From contig JAVHKY010000001.1 of NCBI GenBank assembly GCA_035079385.1, positions 9,262,501-9,326,500 on the forward strand: DNA of 64,000 bases, in the 5' to 3' direction. This stretch comes from Aspidiotus rigidus. Its lineage: Eukaryota > Arthropoda > Insecta > Hemiptera > Diaspididae. Position numbers and translations under genes: made by a program. Position 1 is the first letter of the stretch. Every line of letters begins with the position of its first letter. Under the pieces are notes generated by a model, which ran no database searches, was not told where the DNA came from, and saw only the letters and a program-made list of their open reading frames with translations. This document shows, one piece after another, positions 9,601 through 21,535 of this stretch.

Positions 9601-11736
9601 CATCGTTACAAATTTTATGACAATTTTTCAAGAGTAACCCAATGAGAATAGAATTTTTCCAAATCTCAAAATTTCGTTACGGACCCCCGAAGTAATCTCA
9701 TTTTTAAAAACAAACTCCCCCACCCCGTCTCGATGATGCAAGCTTCCAATCATGATATGAGATGGACTAATGGAAGAACGACTAACTATTAAATGAAAAG
9801 AATGAGACCTGCCTCTGGAAAAAAGAAAAAGAACAGAAACAGGAGGAAGACTAGGGAAACTTGAAGGTAAAAGAGAGCAAGCCCGTAGCCAGCGTGCGGG
9901 CAAAGCTCTCCCTGAAGAGTCCCACTGCCCTCCCTGGAGTCCCTTATTGGAAAAAAAACTTGCCTTCTCTGAAATCCTACTTGCCCTCTCAGAAGTAACA
10001 GGCTGTCTACGGGCTTGAAAGAGAGTCATTTATACTTTCGAAAAATAAATGTTTCTCACATACTTTTCCAAGAATAAACAAATTTATATCCACACTCACA
10101 ATTTTTTAAAGATAGGCTACCATGCCTTTACGACTTTTAAAATTGCTATTAAATTACAATAAAAACTAATAATTATTGTGATAGCGCGGTTAAATCAAAA
10201 TGCACAAAATAACACTATCGAGGTGCTCCTGCGTATATTCCTTCGTATTACAATGCAGTGAAATTATTCCTTGCGAGAATTGGATCAGACTGCAGAAAAA
10301 AATCGCATGACGTGGGGTTTTTAATTTATTCTGGTTGTTCTGTGTTGACATTCTAAGAACAACACTGAGTTGAGGGTATGATAGCAGACTTTAAACGCAG
10401 CCTGAATGACAAAATTTGATATCGTCGCTTCGAATCGAGAAATATCCGATTCTAACTTCCATTTGGTACCTACATTCGGGACTGGGCGAGAAAAATAACG
10501 AAGATCAAAGGTTGAGTCATATACCTAATTACATTGTATGAGCTATATAAATTACTGCACGCGTACTTTTACTTGTATAATATATCGCGCAGCTGAAAAT
10601 GTAATCAGATACATTAAGCATACTTAACACTTCATACCCTGAAAATATTCAAATAAGCGCATAACGCACTAAATTATACACGAATATCGTCGATATTTAT
10701 GATACCATCTTCTGACAGCGAAATAGGAACTGTATAGGCTTGAATCTCCTGCAAGGTATGTCAATCAGGAAAAGTGGGGGTAATATAAAAGTTGAAAATT
10801 TTTACGGACAGCCATTTAGGAATATGTCAATCATGGCGCACCCGCCAATGATGTCATTAGAATATTAGAGCTCGACACGAACGAGTGTTGGGTCAATAAC
10901 CTCCTGAATACAGTCGCGAACCAACTTATGTGATATTCAGCCTCGACGTGACTTATTATAAGATTTTAAACAGATAAATTATACTAAGTATAAGAAGAAA
11001 TGGAATTTTTCGCGTTCATTTATAGCGAAGATCTTGTTCCAATATTTGACAATGCTGTCTCGCCAGATTTTATACGTATATTATTTAGGTGTATGTATAC
11101 TCGAAAATTTTTTATTACACGACACCCGCAACTGAAAAAATCCGCTTGAGAAATGTTTAAAGTTCGCTTTTCCGAGTATGATTAAAGTACAATTTTTACA
11201 CTGGAAGCGTATAGTACAAAAAGGATTAGAACGTGGATTCTCTGATGATGTAACTTTCAATTTTCTTTCATCAATCAAAACGTCTACTCCCTTGATGAAA
11301 TTTAACAAGGCCAAGGATGTGTAGGCATCTGTCTACAGTTTATCATAAAACAAGAAAATTTTTTACAGATTTCTTTCAGATACGACTCCTGTTGATAGAA
11401 GTTTTGAAATTCTAAAACTGATGACACGTCCGATTCGGAGACTAATTGGTTAAGAGTTCTTTTTTTACACTTCAGTTGGGTGTAAACTATCAGGAAATGT
11501 CCACACCCAAAATATGTCTAGACTAGATAATAGAGAGGTCAAGGCAAGAGGATTTGAAAATTTCTGAAAGTTGATCTGCTACATAGTAACTCAGCAGAGG
11601 TGACATAATTATAATCACTTTTTTAGCGCAACAAAAACATAAATCGATAAACAACATCGCTAAAACGCTCGGCTGCTCAAGCTGCTTACAATTTGAAATT
11701 CTATCTGTGAGTTTAGTGCTACGCTACCAACACAAA
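9601..11736. other. no gene recognised; sequence upstream of the host-gene candidate
   Basis: Only random-looking frames. The longest, on the minus strand (9628-10029), is low-complexity Ser/Phe-rich and has no domain I recognise. A promoter for the exon at 11737 should lie here, but no TATA box or initiator could be assigned with confidence. Confidence 0.4.
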
Positions 11737-11780
11737 ATGATCGTTACAAGTATTAAGAGTGTCCTCGCTGCCATCGCAAG
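11737..11780 (+). CDS. candidate first coding exon of a host gene
   Basis: An ATG at 11737 opens 14 codons (MIVTSIKSVLAAIA) plus two bases, followed by a good donor, AG|GTATGT, at 11781. The leftover AG joins the first base of the exon at 14638 to make a Ser codon, and the frame continues openly for 44 more codons. A short N-terminus with a following HYKF segment resembles the start of innexin gap-junction subunits, which run from an amphipathic N-terminus into a first membrane segment. That resemblance is weak. The evidence for a real exon is the matched splice sites and frame. Confidence 0.4.
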
Positions 11781-14637
11781 GTATGTACCTCTAATTTTAG
11801 TTTTTTTTTTTTTCAAGTAAATAAGCCTGACAGAATAAACGTAGCTCGAATAAGCGGGGACAGTAATAGACAATAATATTACTGCAGGTCTGGTCTTTGC
11901 ACCGAGACTTTCCAGAATAGACAGGTAGAATTAATAAGACAGTAACAAATTAAATTCATCACCTCACAATCATTTGATGCATATGGAATTTGAAGGTAAG
12001 AGGATCCTTCACCACAGGAACTTGATTGATGAGGAAGTGGTGAACACTCATACAGTCAAATGAAAAATCAGTTGTGTAATGAAAAATGTACGGTTTAGAT
12101 ATTTTAGATTATGCCTCACGCTTTGTAAGTATTCCTTCGAGTCATCACTTTCCTCTTCAATTTTTTTTGCTTCTCGTGTCAAATTGGTTTTAGTATTGAG
12201 AGTTGAAATCAAAATCTTGAAGAATCTGAAAGAAAAACGACATTTTTCAAAACCCTTGCTATACAATATATGATATAAGGGGGACTTGGATCATTTTTGC
12301 CAAGGTAACTTGGACCATTTTGACGTTAAGTCCCTTTACTAACAGATAATATGGCTCAAAAGTTGAAATTTTTCCAAGTCCTCTTCCTATCATATATTAT
12401 GGCGAGGGACTTGGAAAAATTTTACTGACCTATGACGTCATCAGATTGTGACGTCACAAGGTCAAAAGTCGGAATTGTTTCAGTTCCTTGCCATAATATA
12501 TGATGGGAGGGGAACTTGGAAAAAGTCCCCCACCTATCATTATATTATTGTTTGAAAATCGAAATATTTCTGAATTCAACCATTGAGCTATGTATAACAG
12601 GAGGAGGACTCGGTCCATTTTTGCCAATGATGTCGGACTTGGACCATTTTTATTTTGATCGGATATCACGTGGCGAACGGTGCATGATGTACGTCAAATT
12701 TTTCGACCCAACTTCCTGGTAAAATTTCGATCTTGGAGCTATAGGTGATAAGAAGGGGGGGGGGGGGTGGAAAAATTTTCGACCTCCAAACTATATATGA
12801 TAGGAGGGAGACTTCGAAAAAATTCGACCTCCGAGCATATGATAAGAGGAGGACTTGAATCGTTTTTGCCAATGATGTTAAACTTGGACCATTTTTGTTT
12901 TGGTTGGACATCAAACGACTCGGAATAACCCCCCATAGAACAGGTTCCCTGTTAGAATTCGAATATTGAGCTGTATCTGGTAGAGGAGAACTTGGAAAAA
13001 TATTATGTACTTTCGAGCTTAAACTCCCAAGGTGGTGAGGAATAAAGTTTAATCTTCATTTAGAAAAAGTATGAAGAAAGAAATCACCATAAAACAGGTT
13101 TCCTGTTTGCCTCGATTACTTATTGTCGGGTCCTGAAGTGTGAACAGGAAAGTAATGATTGGAGGCGTACTTGAGGAGGTAGCTAATGATCTAAAATACT
13201 AAAACGACCTGTAAATACATTCTACATTTTTATAAACTCTTAGCGTGCTCTCTTGAAGACATTCTTACAATCTTTGTGTTTGCATATTTAGGCACTCGAA
13301 GGGGTTATCTTTCAGGCTATATACACCGACCATCGAGCTATACATGATAGGAGGGCAACATGAAAAATTTTCAAGCGTGAGAGTGGTTGGAAAAACGTCC
13401 ACTGTCCAGCCAGCTGACAGAGCTCGGAACTCAGAAATTTTTCAAGTCCCCCTCCTATCATATATAGCTTGGCGGTCGGTGTATATAATTTGAAAGATAG
13501 CTCCTTCAAGTAACTAGATATGCAATGCTTGACTTAGCCCCTTCAATGAACTAGATATGCACGCATGAAACACCCTATGACTCAGAACTTCCTTTTAAGA
13601 TATTCTAAGTCCCCATCATATGAAGCTATGACGTCACACAACTTGATGTCATAGATCTGGTACGTGAACATTTTTCAGATCCATCGTGCCCCGTAAAACA
13701 GGTTCCCTGTCACCTCTTGTTCCACTCCGTTAAAGAACCCGTGAGTTTTTTTTCCTAAGGGGGCAAAACAAATGCCAGAAAATTTATTGGTCGGTTTTCC
13801 ATAAGTTCGCAAATTTTTTGTTTCACCCTAGCATTCATCGTTTTGTTTTGTTTTTTTTTTCTCTCATTTCGTCTGACCGGGAGCAAGTTTCTCCTTGCCC
13901 TCTCTACTCCAACACCCCTTGTCAGCTCATGAAAGTTCCTGAGCTTAGTACCAACAATCTACAATTAGTTGGCGGCTGTTAGGAATGCGTTTTCGTTTGC
14001 TCTGGCCATTTACAGACATGCATTGTTATTGAGCTTATTTTTCTCCATACATACTAGTGAGGAGTCCTAGGTTATCAATTAGCTCAGAATGTCCTTAAAC
14101 AGTATGTTGGACAAGTTTACTCTTAACCAGCATTTCTTAGCCTAATGTTAGGCTTCGCTTCAAGGTCACTTTAGTATAGTTCACTGCATAACCTAAACTG
14201 TATAATAAGCTCACTAGCTGACAAGACCTAGAATAGCTTAGTACTTGTAGGATATTAGAAGGCCGTACGGACTCCCAGACAGAAGTTTAACAGTGAAAAT
14301 TTTCCAAGTCCAATGTTGTATTTATATGGACGCTTGTACGAACGCAAATCTCGAAATGAGGGTTCAAAACAGCCATGGAACATTTAGAAAAAAAACTCAC
14401 TTCTCTTCGAAAAGTATGAATAAACAGATCAAAAATTGACCAGGACGGCCACAACAGGAGTATAGAAACTCATTTATCAATCATGGGTCTTATTTATAAT
14501 ATTACTTCACTCTTTTAATTGTACCTCCTTCAGTAAAAATAACTGTAACTTAAAAATCGACTCAACTCAAGTCAGCGAACTTTTAGAAGCCATAATACAT
14601 TCATGATTACTTTCTAATAGTTATCCTTTCTTCACAG
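11781..14637 (+). other. candidate intron 1 of the host gene
   Basis: It starts GTATGT and ends in TTTCTTCACAG. It contains the repeat cluster at 12276-13745 and a copy of the dispersed repeat near 14140-14250. No other coding stretch was found in it. Confidence 0.38.
12276..13745. repeat. degenerate repeat cluster with CCTATCATATATAGCT and GACTTGGAAAAA words
   Basis: Many imperfect copies, in both orientations, of a unit of about 60-90 nt. The words are GGACTTGGAAAAATTT, TCGACCTC, GAGCTATATATGATAGG and AGGAGGACTTGG. A second word, AACAGGTTTCCTGT, recurs at about 12941, 13096 and 13695, the last followed by a GTTAAAGAACCC block. Poly-G tracts occur inside (for example about 12755-12767). An inverted pair encloses 13311-13500. 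The same words are found at 16540-17010 and 48060-48600. Short frames here are by-products. The biological type is unknown; it may be a composite non-autonomous element. Confidence 0.55.
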
Positions 14638-14772
14638 TTTGGGACTCTACGGTGGCCGTCTCATTGAAATTCCAACAGAATGGTTTTTCAATAAGAAATG
14701 TCTGATGCGTGGTGAAAAACTTACGTCACTTGTATTCCACTACAAATTTTCTGCTCTTCTATGGGCACCAAT
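14638..14772 (+). CDS. candidate second coding exon of a host gene, possibly innexin-like
   Basis: The exon is 135 nt long, with acceptor TTCACAG| and donor CCAAT|GTAAGAG. Read in the phase set by the exon at 11737, it is fully open. It encodes LGLYGGRLIEIPTEW early and LVFHYKFSALLWAPM late. VFHYKF followed by a hydrophobic run is reminiscent of the entry to the first membrane segment of innexins (usually VFRLHY then hydrophobic residues). The exon ends in phase 2. No convincing third exon with the expected extracellular Cys residues was found in the window, so the gene would continue through a long intron or may be a fragment. Confidence 0.42.
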
Positions 14773-16535
14773 GTAAGAGTAAATCATATTTTTATATCCG
14801 TGTTGGGGTCAGTGCACTAGCAAGAAGAAGACGAATATTGCCGGAGGACCCAAAATTTGGTCAGAAAATCAACAATAGGTAATATTCAAACGGAAATCTC
14901 TCTAACAATACAAGTACCTATTAAGTTTAAATCTGTTGGTACATAATTGTTACGTCGTCTAGCTCATCATTATTATTGATTATATAGGTGTTATTGGAAA
15001 AGAATTTGACAAAATTACCAATAATGTGCATATCTTGGTGTAGCCGACTTCAATTTTCCACTGGATACAGTATAATAAAACTTTTCTTAGTAAAATGAAG
15101 GATCTTCTAATTGTATTAAATAGCATGAAAAAAATTAGACATACGCTAAGTATACACGTATTTATGTATTATTATTTTAAAGATGGTATCAATTTCTCAC
15201 CTGAATTAAAAATCCTGTAAAAGTAACGATGAAACCAACTGCAAGGTTTCTATTTTGAGGTAAGAAGTTTTTAAATAAAAAATTGTTTGAACGAACATTT
15301 CTGCAGGTGAATTTTTATTTGAAAAATCGTCATTTCTATAGGTAACAGAAGTTGCAAATACACACGAAGTACGTGAAATACAGTTCAAATAATCTCGCTA
15401 CATAACCTGATAAATTCTAGAATCAGGGCATTTCCATGGAAATCGATTGCAGTTCATGATACGTTTCTACTCGTATATCTTTGTTAAAATTTAAAAATTA
15501 AGTGGTTTTGTGTATTTACATATTATAATATTTAGGTCTCGGGGAGAAATCGTGCACTCAGTACCAGTACTGAGAAGTGCTTCCTTAAAGAGAGTATAAA
15601 ATATATTGTTATGTCTGCTCGGTACGTGCTGTAAAAATGCAAGTGTCTGTCTAGCTAACCACTTCCTTACTTTTGCCGATAGCCCACAAGCGAATGAGTT
15701 TGTTATGTGCCACAAAATACTTTAGACTCTCCCTCACCCACACGCGTGTGAGTGCGGCTGCTCATTCTGTTTGGTAGAGCTACGAGTTTATCTCATTCAT
15801 GAATTCCCGAGGACAGACTACCAATCTGATCCACCTAACTGGAAACGCAAGGTGATAGAATGGCATCATGGACTGATAAGAGGACTAAATATGGGGCCGA
15901 GCTTATGTAGGACAGTGAAACCTACTTTTCAGCAGAATGATGTATTCTTATACGTAACATTCGTCTCGAGGTGCCCTGAATGGTAACACCCGTGTAGAGG
16001 TGAGAGATAAATCATTAACTAAGAGACAAAAATTTGGGGTGAATGACAAGCCAAAAATATAAAGACAAAATCAATATTGCGAAGAAGAAGACCAATAAAT
16101 TCCCTAACTGTCATTGTTGCTGAAATTTGCTACTGTGAAAAACTACCGTGAAAAGAACGAGGATAACGATGGGAAAATCAAAAATCATAAATTATAAGAA
16201 GACGTGAAACTAAAAAATATGTAGGAACTAGACCGTATATAAAATTGAAACGTAATGAAATAAGATAGGCAAAAATAGAAAGAGTGAAACGTAATAGAAT
16301 AATATATAGAATAATTAGAATACGTCAGTGGAAATACACGAAAATACAAAGTAATGGGTGAGTAACGAGAGTACGAAAATTATGTGAAATTTGCGTAAGA
16401 GTTTGAAAAGGAGAAGGTTGTAATAAATCAGAGAGATGTAGGAGATTGAAATTGGAAACACGTGGTTGAAATTGAGGTATTGGTTAGGTGGATACGTAAC
16501 AATATAATTATAGCTTTAGGGGCGGAGCCGGTGTC
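14773..16535. other. no gene recognised
   Basis: Donor GTAAGAG at 14773 opens this stretch. No further exon could be placed. Short frames at 15491-15715 (minus) and 15771-15986 (plus) carry no recognised motif. Confidence 0.4.
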
Positions 16536-16805
16536 GTCACAATCTAAATTTTCCAGGTTCGACTAAAGTACTATAAAGGGGAGGGGGGGGGGGTATGGCA
16601 ATACGCCATTTTAGCAGCAAAAAGAAGGCTCTCAAGCACGAACGCGTTCGCGCAGTGTCGCGGAATATTCGGCAGGGCCGGGCAACATCGGTCACGTTCG
16701 TTTTCTCGCGATGCTTTGCGATACGCATTCGTACATCGAACACTTCTTTTTGCTGCTAAAATGGCGTATTGCCATACCCCCCTCTATAGTACCCTAGTTC
16801 GACGT
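16536..16805. mobile_element. 0.27-kb foldback element
   Basis: Left arm (about 16555-16630) and right arm (about 16745-16805) are inverted copies: GTATGGCAATACGCCATTTT and AGCAGCAAAAAGAAG on the left recur inverted on the right, and the outer ends share GTACTATA. The left arm has a poly-G tract. The loop of about 115 nt holds small palindromes such as GAACGCGTTCGCG. It lies at the head of a second CCTATCATATA-type repeat cluster. Confidence 0.55.
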
Positions 16806-17010
16806 GCCCTAAAACAGATTTCCTGTCATCCCTCGTTCAACTCCGTCAAAGAACCCGTGAGTTTTCTAAATACCCCTCCTATTTTGTATAGCTTGAGAGT
16901 GGAAATTTTTCCAAGTCCTCCTACTATCATAAATAGCTCGAGTCGAAATTTTTCCAAGCTCTTTATCGGACGGCGCACGCCGAATTCCTCAACCCCCCCA
17001 GAACAGTTCC
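16806..17010. repeat. second copy of the CCTATCATATATAGCT repeat cluster
   Basis: Same word order as in 12276-13745: AAAACAGATTTCCTGTCATC, then GTCAAAGAACCCGTGAGTTT, then AATTTTTCCAAGTCCTCC with CTATCATAAATAGCTCGAG, then a GGACGGCGCACG word and AACAGTTCCCT. The recurring order shows that these words form one composite family. Confidence 0.5.
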
Positions 17011-17287
17011 CTATTGAAATCTTACGAGCCTAAATAAAGGCCTATATATGCATAATAAATAGATATATAAAGAAACCTGAAGAAGTGATCTAGGACCCCC
17101 AAGACGTCGAGAATATTCACTGCTTACTCTCCCTGTCAATCTTGCTACATATTTCATACTTCACTTTCCGAGCTACGTAGAAAAGTCGGTAAAAAAAAAG
17201 AGCTTCACAATTACATTTTCCTATACGTTATTTTTAGCTTAGTAATAGTCTAGTAAACTGTATATTAGGCTGAGTGGCTCAATTCTA

Positions 17288-17446
17288 CAGGGCCTTACTA
17301 AGGGGGGGGGGGCAGAGAGGCCATTGCTCCCTGGCCCCCACCACATAAGAAAAAAAAAGGAAAAAGAAAAGAAAAAGAGAAGAAAAAACTTTTGGGACCT
17401 CCATCACCGCTGGCCCCCCGGGCGAAATTCTCTTAATCCGGTCCTG
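17288..17446. mobile_element. candidate 0.16-kb hAT MITE
   Basis: It starts CAGGGCCTTACTAAG and ends CTTAATCCGGTCCTG, whose complement reads CAGGACCGGATTAAG, so the ends are inverted and hAT-like. The flanks share AATTCT (17281-17286 and 17447-17452), compatible with a decayed 8-bp target duplication. The interior is A-rich with GGCCCCC blocks. Confidence 0.45.
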
Positions 17447-17454
17447 AATTCTTG

Positions 17455-18653
17455 ATCACCTGCGATTCCTGGCATCACTTAATGCTGTCTCTAGCCGCTA
17501 TTTTTTCCATCCACTCATAAATTGTATTTACGCTCTCATCACCATTTTCTATTCAAACTCCATCTTAAGATTCTCTTCCCTCACGCTCCGACTTCTCCAA
17601 ACGCTATAACAAATATATCGCACCCGAGTCTGGTTCACTCGGTAGGTCTCACCTCAAATCTCACTCTCAGAAGCTAGTCCATATTGAAAATAATATTACC
17701 ATCTCCTGAGACACCACAAATCAACTATTAACCACTATCAAATTATGTATAGACGAAAAAATGACGTATAAATCAATAATAAATTTAAAAAAGAAGTCAC
17801 GAAGATATTCTTCCAGCTCTTTTGATGAAGACCAAAAAATTGTCCTGAATCATTCAAACTCAAGGTTTTCATTATCGAGTATGACTAATAAAAAATAAAG
17901 AGTGAGCTTGACAAAAGGAAAAAAATATTACAAAAATCAAATATGAAGTACTATAAATTAGGTACGCGTATACACAAAAAATGATGTATAAATCAATAAT
18001 AAATTCAAGAGTGAAGAATTGGGAGGTAAGAGTACATTTTATTAAATTAATGCGTTCTTGTATATTATTATTGTGGTTGATCATATTGATACAAAGAAAA
18101 GTACATTTATTGGTATTCTGTAACATTGATTGTCAATTCATCCCTTTCTTTCTGACGTATTTTTCTACAATTTCGATTAGGCAGTTGCACATTATTTTCT
18201 CCCAGTGTTGAATGATACCATTTGTCTATAACTGGTTACGAAAAAAAATTCAAAAAATTACTAACGTGTACGACTTCGTTTTGTTCATAGATTTTTCAAT
18301 CGATGTTTTCAAGTCCAGATGCGTTCTTATCAAGTAACAAACTCGTTCCTACCGAGAGAGAGATAAAATTGCCTCGAAGAAACACGTGACGATTACTGAT
18401 TACGATGATGTAATTGACATCATGACCGGCGCGGCGATTCGCCCACTCTGCATACGGTTTAAAATTCACAATATGCTATCGTTCTTTTTTTTTTTTTCAC
18501 TTTTCAAAAATTTCTGTCCCCTTTAAGGGTCATTTCTTTCATATTAATAAGGTCTTTCTGACTTCAAAGTAAGTTTGATTACCTTTCTCAAAAACTTGAC
18601 GAGGTTTTATATTTGTGCTCCTTACGAAAAATTAAAAAGACTTCCATTCCAAT
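17455..18653. other. no gene; short dispersed repeats
   Basis: About 17470-17590 resembles 35245-35340 (CTCATAAAT, then CGCTCTCATC-CC, then TTTCTAT), an uncharacterised dispersed repeat. A 30-nt direct repeat containing TATAAATCAATAATAAATT lies near 17765-17800 and 17980-18010. Otherwise AT-rich and empty. Confidence 0.4.
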
Positions 18654-18668
18654 TTCGTACAATTTATT
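18654..18668. repeat. left target-site duplication of PLE-2 (15 bp)
   Basis: TTCGTACAATTTATT here matches 21890-21904 exactly and brackets the whole of PLE-2. Confidence 0.75.
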
Positions 18669-18934
18669 ATTAGAGTATAGTAAAGTCCACAGGAACGTAA
18701 CGTTTTTAATATGATATGGAATATAAATAAATAAAACGAAGATCAAATACGAATGATCAAGAATACGAGTCGATTTAAGTTTTGAAATTATGTTTTGCAT
18801 ACGATAATCGTAGTACAGGATCATGAACGAAAGAACGAAAAACGAAAAAATAATTTGGAAGTTAAATGAAGAAAGAAAACGAAAATTTGAATAGATAATG
18901 TTAAATTATAGTAGGAATCTTTTCCATATCATAG

Positions 18935-18985
18935 CGAACACGACCGGTTTCGACCTACAGGTTGAGGTCATCATCAGGTGAAATG
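18935..18985 (-). ncRNA. hammerhead-ribozyme-like motif, PLE-2 left arm
   Basis: Minus strand: CTGATGA (18977-18971), stem GACCT/AGGTC, GAAA (18951-18948), palindrome ACCGGT (18948-18943), then C. Same core as in the right arm. Confidence 0.62.
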
Positions 18986-19357
18986 ATGATAGAATCGGAT
19001 GAATGGGTTAACGAAGGTGGAGTGTAAGTCATTTAGAAAGTTGGAGCTTGCTGCAACTGCTGCTTTTATCGTCTCGTTTTCTTCTAATCTGTTTAGCAGA
19101 CGCCCTTCGCTGCACGAATGAATGAGTTCGCACTCAGCAGTCCATATGTCGTGTCCTGTGGTTCTGCAGTGATCCGCGAACGCCGATTTCTTCTGATTAT
19201 TTGGATGAATGGCGGAGAGGTGGTCATGAAATCTGAGGCGCAATTTTCGGCCGGTTTGACCTATGTAGAAAGCTTGGCATTCGCCACATGAGAGACGATA
19301 CACGCCCGACTTATCCATAGCTGAGATAGGGTCCTTCAGCGCTGTGAGGTTGGACAA
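18974..19357 (-). pseudogene. GIY-YIG endonuclease fragment inside the PLE-2 left arm
   Basis: An open frame of 127 codons encoding the C-terminal GIY-YIG domain: GVYRLSCGECQAFYIGQTGR, then a RLRFHDH segment, then a CRTTGHD segment and the family-typical C-terminus with NRLEENETI and FVNPFIRF. It is not a separate gene. It is the inverted partial copy of the PLE-2 tail, read on the other strand. It keeps TTA (Leu) where the sense copy at 21407 has TAA. Confidence 0.8.
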
Positions 19358-19394
19358 AGTGGATAGGGGGTAGAAGTCTGCCTTGTACCCATAA

Positions 19395-20384
19395 TTTGAA
19401 GCTCTTCAACTCTCCACCCTCCGTAAGCAAGCCAAAACACATCACAGCATCCGTAAGATAAAATTAAATAAACTTCGGTTACTCACTGAGAGGCAGTCAC
19501 AAGAACCTGGGAAAACCGGAAGCCCTCCTCCACGCTTCTCTACTCCGGATCCGCCTACGGCTTCGACCTTTGCAGCCCCCGTAGTCAACCTGTCAAAAAT
19601 CGAAATACCGCAAAGCGAACTACAACTTCTACAGAAAGGGAAAAAGTTTGCTCTTCCGCCAATAGATAAACAGAATACGCTCAAGAGTATCATAATTTCT
19701 GACTTAACCGCGGGCATAGGATCCGACCGACGTCTCTGCACAGATGAGATCGTGAATGTAATCGACAAAATGGCTCAATCTGGCCACCCTCCCTCTCGGG
19801 ACCTCCGCGCCTACAGATCACTACGCAAACGTCTCCACAATGGTAAACTCCGTCTTGTTAAAGCGGATAAAAGGGAAACAATTGTTATCCTCACCGAACA
19901 ACAATACAACTCAAGAATGCAGAATCTTCTGCTCTCCGCCAACGCTAAACCGCTTCGTTTCAATCTCAATAAATACAACAAAGACGTCAGGGATCGCATC
20001 AATCACTCTAAGCACGTAGTCTCAGGCCAGCGCGAATTCCTCCTCCAGATGAACTATTCTTTACCGCAGCTGTACGGGCAAGTCAAATTACATAAGGAAG
20101 GGTACCCCATGAGTCCTGTGGTTGCCTTTTATACCGACCCATCTTATAAACTCGCAAAATATCTATCTAGTTGGTTTCAACACGCTGTCGATTTCCAGCC
20201 TAAATACTCGGTCAAAAACTCCCGTCAACTCGCTCTGCTCCTACAAGAGAAGAAATTCCCCGAAGGATCTATTCTTGTGTCTATCGACGTGTCTTCAATG
20301 TTCACCAACATACCTGTTTCCAAAACCATCGACCTCATGGTCCCACACCTAGAAGAAAAACACTGGCCACCAGAAAACTGTTAG
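19395..20384 (+). pseudogene. PLE-2 reverse transcriptase, N-terminal half
   Basis: Open from the arm junction at 19395 without an initiator ATG. The leader reads ALQLSTLRKQAK, then the conserved AAPVVNLSKIEIP and LLQKGKKFALPP segments (near 19575-19665). The RT follows with VKADKRET, LYGQVKLHKEG, PVVAFYTDPSYKLAKYLSSW and motif A as VSIDVSSMFTNIP (near 20278-20310). A +1 frameshift near 20370 sends the frame into a stop at 20382-20384. Confidence 0.8.
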
Positions 20385-21530
20385 TGAATTTCGGGGACTA
20401 ATTAGTATCTGTCTCAAGAACAACTTATGCGTATTTCGTGAGAAAGTTTATAAATTTCCAGATGGGTTACCAATGGGGGGACCGCTTTCCACTATGGCTG
20501 CAAACGTCTTCATGGACCGCATGGAAACGGACATCCTCGAATATGAACAAGCCCCTAGCAATCTCCGTTTCTGGGCCAGATACATCGACGATATCTTGTG
20601 CGTGTGGCACGGCTCACCAAATGATCTACTGAAGTTTCTGGAAACCCTCAACAGTTACCACCCGTCCATAAAATTAACTTGCGAGATAGGCGGTGCAAAA
20701 ATAAATTATCTCGAGCTCACCATTTCGCTCACCGAAGATCGCAACATCCTCCGCACAAATTTCGATATCTATCGCAAGGACACCTTCACCGGCGTATCAA
20801 TACACGGGGATTCTCTTCATCCGCATACACACAAAATGGCAGCAATTCGGCTATCGATCGCTTGCTAAGGCTTCCTCTATCCCAATCAGCTCAGGAAGGT
20901 GAAATACAAATGATCAAAAATATCGCCAAAATCAATGGCCTCAACGTTGATATAGATATGCTGGTTCGGAGGAAATCTCTACGCACCCTTCTCGCCGAAA
21001 CTACTCCTCCCCCTCTTCCCAACAACAACTATGGGAAAAATGGATCCGTCTTCCTTATCTCGGGAAAACTTCCGACAAGCTCGCTGCTATCCTTCGCAAA
21101 TATGGGTACAAGGCAGGCTTCTACCCCCTATCCACTTTGTCCAACCTCATAGCGCTGAAGGACCCTATCTCTGCTATGGACAAGTCGGGCGTGTATCGTC
21201 TCTCATGTGGCGAATGCCAAGCTTTCTACATAGGTCAAACCGGCCGAAAATTGCGCCTCAGATTTCATGACCACCTCTCCGCCATTCATCCAAATAATCA
21301 GAAGAAATCAGCGTTCGCGGATCACTGCAGAACCACAGGACACAACATATGGACTGCTGAGTGCGAACTCATTCATTCGTGCAGCAAAGGGCGTCTGCTA
21401 AACAGATAAGAAGAAAACGAGACGATGAAAGCAGCAGTTGCAGCAAGCTCCAACTTTCTAAATGACTTACTTTCCACCTTCGTTAACCCATTCATCCGAT
21501 TCTATCATCATTTCTCTACTTCTTTCGCCT
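20385..21530 (+). pseudogene. PLE-2 RT catalytic part and GIY-YIG endonuclease
   Basis: After the frameshift near 20370 the frame carries LISICLKNNLCVF, FPDGLPMGGPL (motif B, 20458-20487) and ARYIDDILCVW (catalytic motif C, near 20580-20605). A second frameshift near 20845 leads to AIDRLLRLPLSQS and MLVRRKSLR (near 20960). A third near 21020-21030 leads to the nuclease. The nuclease has GVYRLSCGECQAFYIGQTGR (near 21190-21245) and is open to a TAA at 21407-21409. The left arm has TTA at this point, so this stop is a point mutation in the right copy. The remaining C-terminus continues in frame to about 21530. Confidence 0.8.
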
Positions 21531-21535
21531 CGACG

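Larger units (their letters stand above)
18669..19394 (-). repeat. PLE-2 left inverted tail copy
   Basis: Reverse complement of about 21103-21851. The join with the sense copy is sharp: the inverted copy stops at ATATGGGTACAAGGC read on the minus strand, and the RT leader opens one base later at 19395. The left copy lacks about 30 nt present in the right copy just before the hammerhead-like motif. Confidence 0.85.

Noticed and set aside
9628..10029. Minus-strand frame of 133 codons, Ser/Phe-rich
   Set aside because: Low-complexity composition, no known domain, no splice or promoter context.
19442..19768. Minus-strand frame of 108 codons opposite the PLE-2 leader
   Set aside because: The plus strand carries the conserved PLE leader, so this is a shadow.
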